64,000 nucleotides of DNA from Pseudomonas sp. Root562 (lineage in GTDB: Bacteria > Pseudomonadota > Gammaproteobacteria > Pseudomonadales > Pseudomonadaceae). The notes under the pieces are model-generated. The model saw only the letters and a program-made list of their open reading frames with translations. It was not told the origin of the DNA and did not search any database. The stretch spans positions 343,597-407,596 of the forward strand of contig NZ_LMGK01000024.1 in assembly GCF_001427125.1 (NCBI RefSeq), in the 5' to 3' direction. Shown in pieces: positions 56,100 to 64,000 of this stretch. The position numbers were made by a program, and so were the translations under genes. How positions within the stretch are numbered: the first letter of the stretch is position 1; every line of letters starts with the position of its first letter.

Positions 56100-57251
56100 A
56101 TGACGGCCCACGCCGACCTTTCGCCGACCCTTCAACTCGCCATCGACCTGATTCGCCGTCCGTCCGTGACGCCGGTCGACGCCGATTGCCAGAAGCAGAT
56201 GATGCAGCGCCTGGGCGATGCCGGTTTTGCACTCGAACCGATGCGCATCGAAGATGTGGATAACTTCTGGGCCACCCACGGCAAACACGATGGCCCGGTG
56301 CTGTGCTTCGCCGGTCACACCGACGTGGTCCCGACCGGTCCGGTGACCGCGTGGCAGATCGATCCGTTCAACGCGGTGATCGACGAACATGGCATGCTCT
56401 GTGGCCGCGGCGCGGCGGACATGAAAGGCAGCCTGGCGTCGATGACCGTGGCGGCCGAACGTTTCGTCGCCGACTACCCGGATCACAAGGGCAAAGTTGC
56501 GTTCCTGATCACCAGCGACGAAGAAGGCCCGGCACACCACGGCACCAAGGCAGTGGTAGAGCGCCTGGCGGCGCGCAAGGAGCGCCTGGACTGGTGCATC
56601 GTCGGCGAACCGTCGAGCACCGCCCTGGTGGGTGACGTGGTCAAGAACGGCCGTCGTGGCTCCCTCGGCGCCAAGCTGACAGTGCGCGGCGTCCAGGGTC
56701 ACGTGGCCTATCCGCACCTGGCGAAGAACCCGATCCACCTCGCCGCCCCGGCGCTGGCCGAGCTGGCCGCCGAGCACTGGGACCACGGCAACGATTTCTT
56801 CCCGCCGACCAGTTTCCAGATTTCCAACGTCAACTCCGGCACCGGCGCGACCAACGTGATTCCAGGTGATCTGGTGGCGGTGTTCAACTTTCGGTTCTCC
56901 ACCGAGTCCACCGTCGAAGGCCTGCAAAAGCGCGTCGCCGACATCCTCGACAAGCATGGCCTGGACTGGCACATCGACTGGGCGCTGTCGGGTCTGCCGT
57001 TCCTCACCGAACCCGGCGCGCTGCTGGACGCGGTGTCGTCGAGCATCAAGGACATCACTGGCCGTGAAACCAAGGCTTCCACCAGCGGTGGCACTTCCGA
57101 CGGGCGTTTTATCGCGACCATGGGTACGCAAGTGGTTGAGTTGGGGCCGGTCAACGCGACCATCCACCAGGTCAATGAACGCGTTTTGGCGGCCGACCTC
57201 GATGTGCTGACCGAAATCTATTACCAGACCCTGATCAAGTTGCTCGCCTGA
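56100..57251 (+). CDS. dapE: Succinyl-diaminopimelate desuccinylase DapE
   Basis: DapE removes succinate from N-succinyl-LL-DAP using two zinc ions. The 383-residue M20 protein has the first ligand in CFAGHTDVVPTGP, the bridging Asp in GRGAADMKGSLASM, the catalytic Glu pair in 'ITSDEEGPA', and 'TSGGTSDGRF' and 'GPVNATIHQVNE' at the end. Its stop overlaps the rlmA start by one base. With dapC and dapD it completes the succinylase branch. Confidence 0.98.
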   Translation: MTAHADLSPTLQLAIDLIRRPSVTPVDADCQKQMMQRLGDAGFALEPMRIEDVDNFWATHGKHDGPVLCFAGHTDVVPTGPVTAWQIDPFNAVIDEHGMLCGRGAADMKGSLASMTVAAERFVADYPDHKGKVAFLITSDEEGPAHHGTKAVVERLAARKERLDWCIVGEPSSTALVGDVVKNGRRGSLGAKLTVRGVQGHVAYPHLAKNPIHLAAPALAELAAEHWDHGNDFFPPTSFQISNVNSGTGATNVIPGDLVAVFNFRFSTESTVEGLQKRVADILDKHGLDWHIDWALSGLPFLTEPGALLDAVSSSIKDITGRETKASTSGGTSDGRFIATMGTQVVELGPVNATIHQVNERVLAADLDVLTEIYYQTLIKLLA

Positions 57252-58060
57252 TGCTTGCTTGCCCCATCTGCAGTGAACCGCTGAACGCGGTGGACAATGG
57301 CGTGGCCTGCCCCGCCGGGCATCGTTTCGATCGTGCGCGTCAGGGTTACCTGAACCTGTTGCCGGTGCAGCACAAGAACAGCCGCGACCCTGGGGATAAC
57401 CAGGCCATGGTCGAAGCGCGCCGCGACTTCCTGAACGCCGGGCATTACGCGCCGGTGGCCAGGCGCCTGGCGGAATTGGCGGCGGGCTATGCGCCGCAGC
57501 GCTGGCTCGACATCGGCTGTGGCGAGGGATACTACACCGCGCAAATCGCCGAGGCCTTGCCGGGTGCCGATGGCTACGCCCTGGATATTTCCCGGGAGGC
57601 CGTCAAACGCGCCTGCAAACGCAATCCGAAACTGACCTGGTTGATCGCCAGCATGGCGCGAGTGCCATTGGCTTCCGGTAGCTGCCAGTTCCTGGCCAGC
57701 GTGTTCAGCCCGCTGGACTGGGAAGAAGCCAAACGCTTGCTCAGCCCCGGCGGCGGCCTGATGAAAGTCGGCCCGACCAGCGGCCACCTGATGGAATTGC
57801 GCGAGCGGCTGTACGACGAAGTCCGCGAGTACATTGACGACAAACATCTAGACCTGGTGCCGCAAGGCATGGCGCTGGCACACAGTGAGACGCTGACGTT
57901 CAAACTGACCCTGGACAAGCCGCAGGACCGCGCCAACCTGCTGGCGATGACGCCTCACGGCTGGCGTGCCAGTGCCGAGCGTCGCGCGGCGGTCATCGAA
58001 CAGGCCGAGCCGTTCGAGACCACCGTATCGATGCGCTACGATTATTTCGTTCTTCAATAA
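57251..58060 (+). CDS. rlmA: 23S rRNA (guanine-N1)-methyltransferase RlmA
   Basis: RlmA methylates G745 of 23S rRNA. The 269-residue protein has an N-terminal zinc finger (CPICSEPL...CPAGHRFDRARQGYLNLL), the SAM site WLDIGCGEGYYTAQIAEAL and 'FSPLDWEEAKRLL'. It is directly coupled to dapE (TGATG at 57249-57253). Complete. Confidence 0.95.
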   Translation: MLACPICSEPLNAVDNGVACPAGHRFDRARQGYLNLLPVQHKNSRDPGDNQAMVEARRDFLNAGHYAPVARRLAELAAGYAPQRWLDIGCGEGYYTAQIAEALPGADGYALDISREAVKRACKRNPKLTWLIASMARVPLASGSCQFLASVFSPLDWEEAKRLLSPGGGLMKVGPTSGHLMELRERLYDEVREYIDDKHLDLVPQGMALAHSETLTFKLTLDKPQDRANLLAMTPHGWRASAERRAAVIEQAEPFETTVSMRYDYFVLQ

Positions 58061-58135
58061 CTTTTGGTTCCGGGCGAGTGCCCGGGGCCGGCTAAATCCG
58101 CGAATGGATTTTTCAGACCCGCAGTGAGGACATCC

Positions 58136-58513
58136 ATGCGCCAACCCGATATAGAGATTTACCTGAAAGACGCCGACGTCGATCACAAAGCCATTTCGGC
58201 CTGGCTCGCAGCGGCATTGGGCCCGTGCACCGACTGGGTCCAGAAAGGCCAGACCTACAAGTGCAAGGCCGGCAACGTGCCAGTGACCTGGCTGCCGAAA
58301 GCCGTTGGCAAGTGGAACAGCCTGTACCTGGAAAGCGACCAGACCCCCTGGGACGACGACATCGCCTGCGCCCGCGCCGCATTTGCCGCACTGAACGTCG
58401 AAGTGCGTTGCGCGCCGGGGACTTGGGTCGAGGAAGAAGGTGAGGAAACGGCGGATCGCTGGATTCGCATCAGCGCCGATGGTGAAGAAGAGATCACCTG
58501 GAAAACCGCCTGA
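58136..58513 (+). CDS. Conserved Pseudomonas hypothetical, 125 aa
   Basis: I do not recognise a named domain. The 125-residue protein starts MRQPDIEIYLKDADVDHKAI after GTGAGGACATCC; the frame opens 24 codons earlier without a ribosome site. It has an even mix of helix and strand, many acidic residues near the end (EEEGEETADRWIRISADGEEE) and no signal peptide, so it should be cytoplasmic. The gap to rlmA is 75 bases and it may be in the dapE-rlmA transcript. Function unknown. Confidence 0.65.
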   Translation: MRQPDIEIYLKDADVDHKAISAWLAAALGPCTDWVQKGQTYKCKAGNVPVTWLPKAVGKWNSLYLESDQTPWDDDIACARAAFAALNVEVRCAPGTWVEEEGEETADRWIRISADGEEEITWKTA

Positions 58514-58520
58514 TTCCGCC

Positions 58521-58624
58521 CGTTCCCATGCTCTGCGTGGGAATGCAGCCCGGGACGCTCCGCGTCCCAAAGCGGACGCAGAGCGTCCGTTGAGGCATTC
58601 CCACGCAGAGCGTGGGAACGATCA
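58521..58624. repeat. 104-bp long palindromic element next to cspD
   Basis: Nested inverted repeats: GTTCCCATGCTCTGCGTGGG at the left and CCCACGCAGAGCGTGGGAAC at the right, with inner arms GGGACGCTCCGCGTCCC and GGACGCAGAGCGTCC. The whole folds into a long multi-stem cross. It differs from the REP pairs and ends directly at the cspD stop codon. It is a scattered intergenic repeat of fluorescent pseudomonads. Confidence 0.8.
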
Positions 58625-58834
58625 TCACAGGCCTACAACATCCTCAGCCTGCAACCCCTTCTGCCCTTCCACCACCGCGTACTCGACCTGCTGGCCTTCA
58701 GTCAGCGAGCGGTGGCCTTCACCGCGAATCGCACGGTAATGCACGAACACGTCCACCCCGTCTTCGCGCTGAATAAAGCCGTAACCCTTGGCGTCGTTGA
58801 ACCACTTCACGTTGCCGGTTTCGCGCGTTGCCAT
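58625..58834 (-). CDS. cspD: Cold-shock domain protein CspD-like
   Basis: A 69-residue cold-shock-domain protein with RNP1 'KGYGFI' and RNP2 'VFVHY', a single OB fold that binds single-stranded RNA or DNA. ATG at 58834 follows AAGGGGGTACTGAC and gives the start MATRETGNVKWFND; the frame opens 21 codons upstream. The stop codon touches a 104-bp palindromic element. Which Csp paralogue it is (CspA-like or CspD) cannot be settled; I use the Pseudomonas neighbour name. Confidence 0.85.
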   Translation of the reverse strand: MATRETGNVKWFNDAKGYGFIQREDGVDVFVHYRAIRGEGHRSLTEGQQVEYAVVEGQKGLQAEDVVGL

Positions 58835-58999
58835 GTCAGTACCCCCTTTGTTTTTATTTTGAGCGGCCGAGTATATGACAGACACAAAAACTCTCAACTA
58901 CAGAATGGTTGACTGCTTTTTTGCCGATTTTCGACGAATCCGGCACACTACGGCCCTCCCAAGCAATTGCTTGGTTTTACTCACTCACGCAGAAGCCGT

Positions 59000-61492
59000 A
59001 TGACCCGTTCCCCGTTCCGCCGTCTTGTGTTTGGCACCTTGCGCCGCCTGTTGTACCTCTGGGTCCGCTCGGAGACGATCAACCAGTCGTCGTTCACCCT
59101 CAACCTCGACCGCAGTCGTCCGGTGTTCTACGTCCTGCAAAATCCTTCGCTGACCGATCTGGCCGTGGTCGACACCGAGTGCAGCAAAGCCGGGCTGCCG
59201 CGTCCGGTGCTGCCGGTGTCGGTCGGTTCATTGATCGAGCCGGCGGCGTTTTTTTACCTGACGCCCGATCCCGACTGGCTCGGCCGCCAGGACAAGCGCG
59301 GTGCGCCACCCACCTTGACTCGCCTGGTCAGTGCCCTGAGCCAGAACGCCGCCGAAGACGCGCAGATCATTCCGGTAAGCGTGTTCTGGGGCCAGTCGCC
59401 GGACAGCGAGAACAGTCCATGGAAACTTCTGTTCGCCGATAGCTGGGCCGTTACCGGGCGCCTGCGTCGGTTGTTGAGCATCATCGTGCTGGGACGCAAA
59501 ACCCGCGTACAGTTTTCCGCGCCCATCCACCTGCGCGAACTGATCGACCACAACAAGGGCCACGAGCGTACTGTGCGCATGGCCCAGCGCATTCTGCGGG
59601 TGCACTTTCGCAACCTGAAGGCCGCCGTGATCGGCCCGGACATCTCCCACCGGCGCAATCTGGTCAAGGGCCTGGTCAATCAGCCCTTGGTCAAGCAGGC
59701 AATCCTCGATGAAGCCGAGCGCGAGAACATCTCACCGGAGAAAGCCAAGGCCCAGGCCCTGCGCTACGGCAACGAGATTGCTTCGGACTACACCTACACC
59801 GCTATCCGCTTCCTTGAAGTGGTGCTGAGCTGGTTCTGGAACAAGATCTACGACGGCATCAAGGTCAACCACATCGAAGGCGTGCAGAAGGTCGCCCAGG
59901 GTCACGAAGTGATCTACGTGCCTTGCCATCGCAGCCACATCGACTACCTGCTGCTCTCGTACCTGCTGTTCCGCAACGGCCTGACGCCACCGCACATTGC
60001 CGCCGGAATCAACCTCAACATGCCGGTGATCGGCAGCCTGCTGCGACGTGGCGGCGCGTTTTTCATGCGGCGCACGTTCAAGGGCAACCCGCTTTACACT
60101 TCGGTGTTCAACGAGTACCTGCATACCTTGTTCACCAAGGGTTTCCCGGTGGAATACTTTGTCGAGGGCGGCCGTTCGCGCACCGGGCGCATGCTGCAAC
60201 CGAAAACCGGAATGCTCGCCATCACCCTGCGCAGTTTCCTGCGCTCTTCGCGCATGCCCATCGTGTTCGTGCCGGTGTATATCGGCTATGAGCGGGTGCT
60301 GGAAGGTCGGACCTATCTGGGCGAGTTGCGCGGTGCAAGCAAAAAGAAAGAATCGATCTTCGATATTTTCAAAGTCATCGGCGCGCTCAAACAGCGCTTC
60401 GGCCAAGTGGCGGTGAACTTCGGCGAGCCGATCAAACTGGCGGAATTCCTCGACAGCGAACAACCCGACTGGCGTCAACAGGAACTCGGCCCGCAGTTCA
60501 AACCGGCGTGGCTCAACGAAACCACCAACCGCCTCGGCGAGAAAGTCGCACAGCATCTGAACGAAGCGGCGGCGATCAATCCGGTGAACCTCGTCGCGCT
60601 CGCGCTGCTGTCCACCAGCCGCCTGGCCTTGGACGATCGCGCCATGGCGCGGGTGCTGGACCTGTATCTGGCGCTGTTGCGCAAAGTGCCTTACTCGTCG
60701 CACACCACATTGCCGGAAGGCGACGGCCGCGCGCTGATCGAGCACGTCAAGGCCATGGACCTGCTGTCCGAGCAGAGCGATGCGTTGGGCAAGATTCTGT
60801 ACCTGGACGAGCAGAATGCTGTCCTGATGACGTACTACCGAAATAACGTGCTGCACATTTTTGCGCTGCCGGCGTTGCTGGCCAGCTTCTTCCAGAGCAC
60901 TTCGCGCATGAGCCGCGAACAGATCCTGCGCTACACCCGAGCGTTGTATCCGTACCTGCAATCGGAGCTGTTCATTCGCTGGCCGCTGGATGAGCTGGAT
61001 GCGGTGATCGATCAATGGCTGCAAGCGTTCGTTGAGCAAGGCCTGTTGCGTTTCGAGAACGACGTGTATCTGCGCCCGGCACCGAGTTCGCGGCATTTTG
61101 TGTTACTGACGCTGTTGTCGAAAAGCATCGCCCAGACCTTGCAGCGCTTCTACATGACTGTGTCCCTGCTGCTCAACAGTGGCCAGAACAGCATCAGCGC
61201 CGAAGAACTGGAAGACCTGTGCACGGTCATGGCCCAGCGCCTGTCGATCCTGCACGGCCTGAATGCGCCGGAGTTCTTCGACAAAAGCCTGTTCCGCCAT
61301 TTCATCCAGACCCTGCTCGACCTTGACGTACTCAAGCGTGATGAAGCCGGCAAGCTGGGTTATCACGAACTGCTCGGCGAATTGGCCGAAGGCGCGGCTA
61401 AACGGGTACTGCCGGCGGAGATTCGCTTGTCGATCCGTCAGGTGGCATTGCATCGCAGCGAAGATGCGGCGGATCTTGTCGAACAGGTCTGA
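59000..61492 (+). CDS. plsB: Glycerol-3-phosphate 1-O-acyltransferase PlsB
   Basis: PlsB acylates glycerol 3-phosphate, the first step of phospholipid synthesis, at the inner membrane. The 830-residue product has the catalytic HX4D motif H310-RSHI-D315 in 'CHRSHIDYLLLS', 'GGAFFMRRTFKGN' and 'YFVEGGRSRTGR', and the later 'IVFVPVYIGYERV'. ATG 59000 gives the family start MTRSPFRRLVFG; the frame opens 11 codons earlier. Length is close to P. aeruginosa PlsB (834). Confidence 0.97.
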   Translation: MTRSPFRRLVFGTLRRLLYLWVRSETINQSSFTLNLDRSRPVFYVLQNPSLTDLAVVDTECSKAGLPRPVLPVSVGSLIEPAAFFYLTPDPDWLGRQDKRGAPPTLTRLVSALSQNAAEDAQIIPVSVFWGQSPDSENSPWKLLFADSWAVTGRLRRLLSIIVLGRKTRVQFSAPIHLRELIDHNKGHERTVRMAQRILRVHFRNLKAAVIGPDISHRRNLVKGLVNQPLVKQAILDEAERENISPEKAKAQALRYGNEIASDYTYTAIRFLEVVLSWFWNKIYDGIKVNHIEGVQKVAQGHEVIYVPCHRSHIDYLLLSYLLFRNGLTPPHIAAGINLNMPVIGSLLRRGGAFFMRRTFKGNPLYTSVFNEYLHTLFTKGFPVEYFVEGGRSRTGRMLQPKTGMLAITLRSFLRSSRMPIVFVPVYIGYERVLEGRTYLGELRGASKKKESIFDIFKVIGALKQRFGQVAVNFGEPIKLAEFLDSEQPDWRQQELGPQFKPAWLNETTNRLGEKVAQHLNEAAAINPVNLVALALLSTSRLALDDRAMARVLDLYLALLRKVPYSSHTTLPEGDGRALIEHVKAMDLLSEQSDALGKILYLDEQNAVLMTYYRNNVLHIFALPALLASFFQSTSRMSREQILRYTRALYPYLQSELFIRWPLDELDAVIDQWLQAFVEQGLLRFENDVYLRPAPSSRHFVLLTLLSKSIAQTLQRFYMTVSLLLNSGQNSISAEELEDLCTVMAQRLSILHGLNAPEFFDKSLFRHFIQTLLDLDVLKRDEAGKLGYHELLGELAEGAAKRVLPAEIRLSIRQVALHRSEDAADLVEQV

Positions 61493-61645
61493 CGTCTCAA
61501 AGCGACAGAGGCAAGGACGCTTCTGATCTGTCCCGTTAACAATTCGCTGACTACTAGCGAACGCTTCCTACATAACACTTGAATGTTCAGGAGATAAGCT
61601 CAGCGCTCGTCATTTACGACGAATTCATTTGATAAGGAAATCATC

Positions 61646-62281
61646 ATGACCCAACACACTATCAACACGCTCCTGCATTTCCCCCCCCGATTTGAACTTC
61701 TGCCAGGTTGCGAAATCAGCATCAAAGTACAGGACATCAGCGACAGGAATGCACCAAAACTTCACAGCCAGTGGGGTAGCAACCATCTTTCATCGACACT
61801 CCCCATCAACTTCCCGGTTGTGATCGACTCCGAAGTGAACGAGGTCGGCAGCCGCTTCTCCATCAATGTAAAAATCTCTTTTCTGGACTCGCAGTTGCTG
61901 TTGGATCTGGATCAGACGTTCTGGTGGGGAGGAGGCGATCACGATACCGATATTTACTTGAGCACCGTGAGCCACATCGCTGTGTTCAAATCGTGGATGC
62001 CTCAAATTGGTTATCCTGCCGACTCAAAGTTGTTCGTGAAGTTGGTTGAGTTGAACGACGATGGCCAGCCAGGGGCTGTCATCGATGAAGCCGTGGGGTT
62101 GACCGCACAGACCACGCCCATCTACTTGAAATATAACCCGTTCAAGATTTGGCCAGGCCAGGAATATGCGTTGATTGGCTCGTTCGAAGGCTATGGTCAG
62201 AAGGTGCTGGCTCTGGGTCTTAAGCCGGGGAAATTGATTCTGCAGCCGCAAATCGAACAGACGCCAATTTTCGGCGACTGA
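61646..62281 (+). CDS. Protein with two possible YbaY-like domains
   Basis: A 211-residue protein without signal peptide. Two stretches look alike: residues 12-75 (FPPRFELLPGCEISIKVQDIS...LPINFPVVIDSE...FSINVKI) and 115-195 (GYPADSKLFVKLVELNDDG...TPIYLKYNPFKIWPGQEYALIGSF). Both resemble the YbaY/YscW beta-sandwich pattern, in which 'P-x-x-D/C-x(3)-V-x-L-x-D-x-S' is followed by an 'I-x-F' strand and 'YALR'. The ribosome site AAGGAAATC is good. Function unknown; the family assignment is tentative. Confidence 0.5.
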   Translation: MTQHTINTLLHFPPRFELLPGCEISIKVQDISDRNAPKLHSQWGSNHLSSTLPINFPVVIDSEVNEVGSRFSINVKISFLDSQLLLDLDQTFWWGGGDHDTDIYLSTVSHIAVFKSWMPQIGYPADSKLFVKLVELNDDGQPGAVIDEAVGLTAQTTPIYLKYNPFKIWPGQEYALIGSFEGYGQKVLALGLKPGKLILQPQIEQTPIFGD

Positions 62282-62463
62282 TTCCAACCGTTCACAACAA
62301 CGCTTGACGTAAACTTCGCGACGACCGGATTCAAGCGCCAGTTTGCTGCTGGCGCCTTTGCAACACGAATCGACCATCATGCCGTGCAACTCGACGCTTC
62401 GCGCCGCGAACAAATCGAGCTGGCGTTGATTGTGAATTTAATCTACTGAAGGAAGCATCCCCA

Positions 62464-63153
62464 ATGTTCCGCCCTACCCTTCGCTTCGCCGCCCTGTGTG
62501 CCAGTTTGATGATCGGCGCCAATGCGATGGCCTTGTCACTCTCTGACCTGTCGCAGCAGGACGCCACCGGCGGCCTCAAGGACGCCCTGACCCAAGGCGC
62601 GCAATTGGCCGTGAAGCAACTCGGCACGCCGGGCGGCTTCAGTAACAACCCGGAGGTGAAAATCGAACTGCCGGGCAAGCTGGGCAAGGTTGCCAGCAAA
62701 ATGAAACAGTTCGGCATGGGCGATCAGGTCGATCAACTGGAAACCAGCATGAACAAAGCGGCTGAAACCGCTGTGACCCAAGCCCAGCCCATACTCGTGG
62801 ATGCGGTGAAAAAAATGTCCGTGGCGGACGCCAAGGGCATTCTCAGTGGCGGCAACGATTCGGCCACCCAATACCTGAACAAAACCAGCCGCGAGCAAAT
62901 CCGCGCCAAGTTTCTGCCTATCGTCAAGCAAGCCACCGACCAGGTGGGTTTGGCCAAGCAATACAACTCATTTGCCGGCCAGGCCGCGACCATGGGCGTG
63001 ATCGATACCAAGAACGCCAACATCGAAAGCTACGTGACCGAACAGGCATTGAATGGCCTGTTTGAAATGATCGGCAAACAGGAAGAAGCCCTGCGCCAGA
63101 ACCCGGCGGCGGCGGCGACCAGTTTGGCCAAAAAAGTGTTCGGTACTTTGTAA
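62464..63153 (+). CDS. DUF4197 periplasmic protein
   Basis: A 229-residue protein of the DUF4197 family, common in proteobacteria. It has a signal peptide (MFRPTLRFAALCASLMIGANAMA), then GLKDALTQGAQLAVKQLG, 'IELPGKLGKVASKMKQFGMG' and 'AKGILSGGNDSATQYLNKTS', and a helical C-terminal part. Family length is about 230. It is predicted periplasmic; the biochemical role is not known. A strong bidirectional terminator follows. Confidence 0.88.
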   Translation: MFRPTLRFAALCASLMIGANAMALSLSDLSQQDATGGLKDALTQGAQLAVKQLGTPGGFSNNPEVKIELPGKLGKVASKMKQFGMGDQVDQLETSMNKAAETAVTQAQPILVDAVKKMSVADAKGILSGGNDSATQYLNKTSREQIRAKFLPIVKQATDQVGLAKQYNSFAGQAATMGVIDTKNANIESYVTEQALNGLFEMIGKQEEALRQNPAAAATSLAKKVFGTL

Positions 63154-63176
63154 TTCCTGGCTGACAGCACACAAGA

Positions 63177-63212
63177 AAAGCCCGCTGAACCTGTGAAGGT
63201 CAGCGGGCTTTT
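63177..63212 (+). terminator. Bidirectional terminator between DUF4197 and DUF3077-type genes
   Basis: AAAAGCCCGCTGA ... TCAGCGGGCTTTT is a 13-bp perfect stem with a ten-base loop, flanked by A and T runs, between convergent genes. It should end transcription from both sides. Confidence 0.88.
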
Positions 63213-63218
63213 CCTTTT

Positions 63219-63494
63219 CTACTGCTGCGGATTGAGCTGATCCAGCACCTCGCCCACTGAAAGCTGCGCCAGGACAATCATCTGTTGAATACCGAGTACC
63301 AGATTACAAGTCGGGCCGGTCAGGATGGATGATAACTCCGTCGCCATTACATTGGCCGAGGCGAGGGTTTCATAAGCATGAACCAACAGGGTTTCGGAAT
63401 TGATGCCTGGGCGGATGGTGAAAATTGGGCAGGGGTGGTTTGCCGTTTGCTTTTCAGATTTCGAGGCTGAGTAATCAGGACTGTCTTTGATCAT
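63219..63494 (-). CDS. DUF3077/DUF6124-family small protein
   Basis: A 91-residue protein of a Pseudomonas-centred family. Its core 'FTIRPGINSETLLVHAYETLASANVMATELSSILTGP' followed by 'NLVLGIQQMIVLAQLSVGEVLD' is the recurring pattern of DUF3077/DUF6124 proteins, which are often found in multiple copies per genome. No signal peptide; function unknown. The RBS GGGAGGTTCGC lies just before the ATG. Upstream of it, on the right, lies a repeat array. Confidence 0.8.
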   Translation of the reverse strand: MIKDSPDYSASKSEKQTANHPCPIFTIRPGINSETLLVHAYETLASANVMATELSSILTGPTCNLVLGIQQMIVLAQLSVGEVLDQLNPQQ

Positions 63495-63700
63495 TGCGAA
63501 CCTCCCAAAGTTGGTGCCTAACGAACTATTGGCGGGCTTGCAGTCCCGGTCACTGAATTGGCAGCGACGATCAAAGGCTAGAGATTGAGCTTCCGACGGG
63601 CAACCTGAAAGTCTTGTGGGAATGGTCTGAATTTTTGATTAGGCGATAAACAGTTTCCAACTGATAAGCCAGCATTGAGAACACAGTAAGTTGCAGAACT
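63495..63700. other. Gap between the DUF3077-type gene and the repeat array
   Basis: About 200 bases holding the upstream region of the small gene. I see no gene in it and no clear promoter. Confidence 0.4.
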
Positions 63701-64000
63701 GGATTGGGTAGCATCTGGTAGAGATTGGTTGGCTGTCAGGCCGTCATCGCTGGCAAGCCAGCTCCCACAGGGATTGAGTACATCTGGTAGAGATTGGTTG
63801 GCTGGCAGGCCGTCATCGCCAGCAGGCTGGCTCCTACATTGGATTGGAGATATCTGATAGAGATTGGTCGGCTGGCAGGCCGTCATCGCCAGCAGGCTGC
63901 TGCTGGCAGGCCGTCATCGCCAGCAGGCTGGCTCCTACATTGGATTGGAGATATCTGATAGAGATTGGTCGGCTGGCAGGCCGTCATCGCCAGCAGGCTG
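63701..64000. repeat. 70-bp tandem array carrying a REP core
   Basis: Units begin at 63701, 63771, 63841 and 63942. The first two are 70 bp. The third is 101 bp because a 31-bp segment (63900-63930) repeats its own GCTGGCAGGCCGTCATCGCC core. The fourth is cut at the window end. Each unit starts GGATTG, has ATCTGGTAGAGATTGG or a close variant, then a REP-like part ending in GCTCCTAC or GCTCCCAC. The array continues past the window. Confidence 0.9.

Noticed and set aside
63578..63886. 102-codon minus-strand frame over the repeat array
   Set aside because: It translates repeat units and has no ribosome site; its repeated peptide is a by-product of the DNA repeat.
63701..64000. CRISPR array
   Set aside because: Units are directly adjacent with no unique spacers, and no cas genes are present.

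Overview
The window is a chromosomal segment of a Pseudomonas of the P. fluorescens group. Gene order from mutS to plsB follows the P. aeruginosa core (mutS-fdxA-rsmZ-rpoS-nlpD-pcm-surE-truD-ispF through lpx/bam/dxr/cdsA/uppS/frr/pyrH/tsf/rpsB, map-glnD-dapC, dapD, dapE, plsB). The DNA is GC-rich and carries Pseudomonas-type REP pairs.

Layout. (1) 1-4245 is the end of a prophage or tailocin-type element: a PrtN-like protein, phage hypotheticals, YfdQ- and YfdR-like proteins, a 57-residue Cys-containing protein, an excisionase-like protein and a tyrosine integrase. (2) 4331-5097 is a GNAT toxin / DUF1778 antitoxin pair at the border with the core genome. (3) 5554-11050 holds mutS, fdxA, the small RNA rsmZ with its GacA-type upstream site, rpoS and nlpD: mismatch repair, stationary-phase sigma factor and Gac/Rsm control. 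(4) 11262-18372 holds pcm, surE, truD, ispF, the glutathione-dependent formaldehyde genes fghA and frmA with a divergent LysR regulator, and ispD-ftsB. (5) 18544-28834 holds eno, kdsA, pyrG, tilS, accA and dnaE. (6) 28912-43544 is a long minus-strand envelope and translation block: rnhB, lpxB, lpxA, fabZ, lpxD, skp, bamA, rseP, dxr, cdsA, uppS, frr, pyrH, tsf, rpsB. (7) 43916-58513 is mostly plus strand: map, glnD, dapC, an ArsC/YffB protein, dapD, csdA-csdE, tcdA (minus), a GH17-GT2 beta-glucan synthase, dapE, rlmA and a hypothetical. (8) 58625-64000 holds a cold-shock gene, plsB, a protein with two possible YbaY-like domains, a DUF4197 protein, a DUF3077-type protein and a 70-bp tandem array that runs off the window.

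How the genes fit together. Lipid A synthesis (lpxA, lpxB, lpxD, kdsA), fatty acid and phospholipid synthesis (accA, fabZ, cdsA, plsB), isoprenoid synthesis (dxr, ispD, ispF, uppS), outer-membrane assembly (bamA, skp, rseP) and diaminopimelate/lysine synthesis (dapC, dapD, dapE) all feed the cell envelope. csdA-csdE-tcdA form a tRNA cyclic t6A set.

The points most worth following are the translationally coupled phage mini-gene chain, a three-half-site arrangement at the rsmZ activator site, terminators that abut the ispF and dnaE starts, a REP-pair orientation that tracks gene orientation, the rpsB 5' leader hairpin and the terminal 70-bp repeat array. I see no tRNA, rRNA, CRISPR array or complete insertion sequence.
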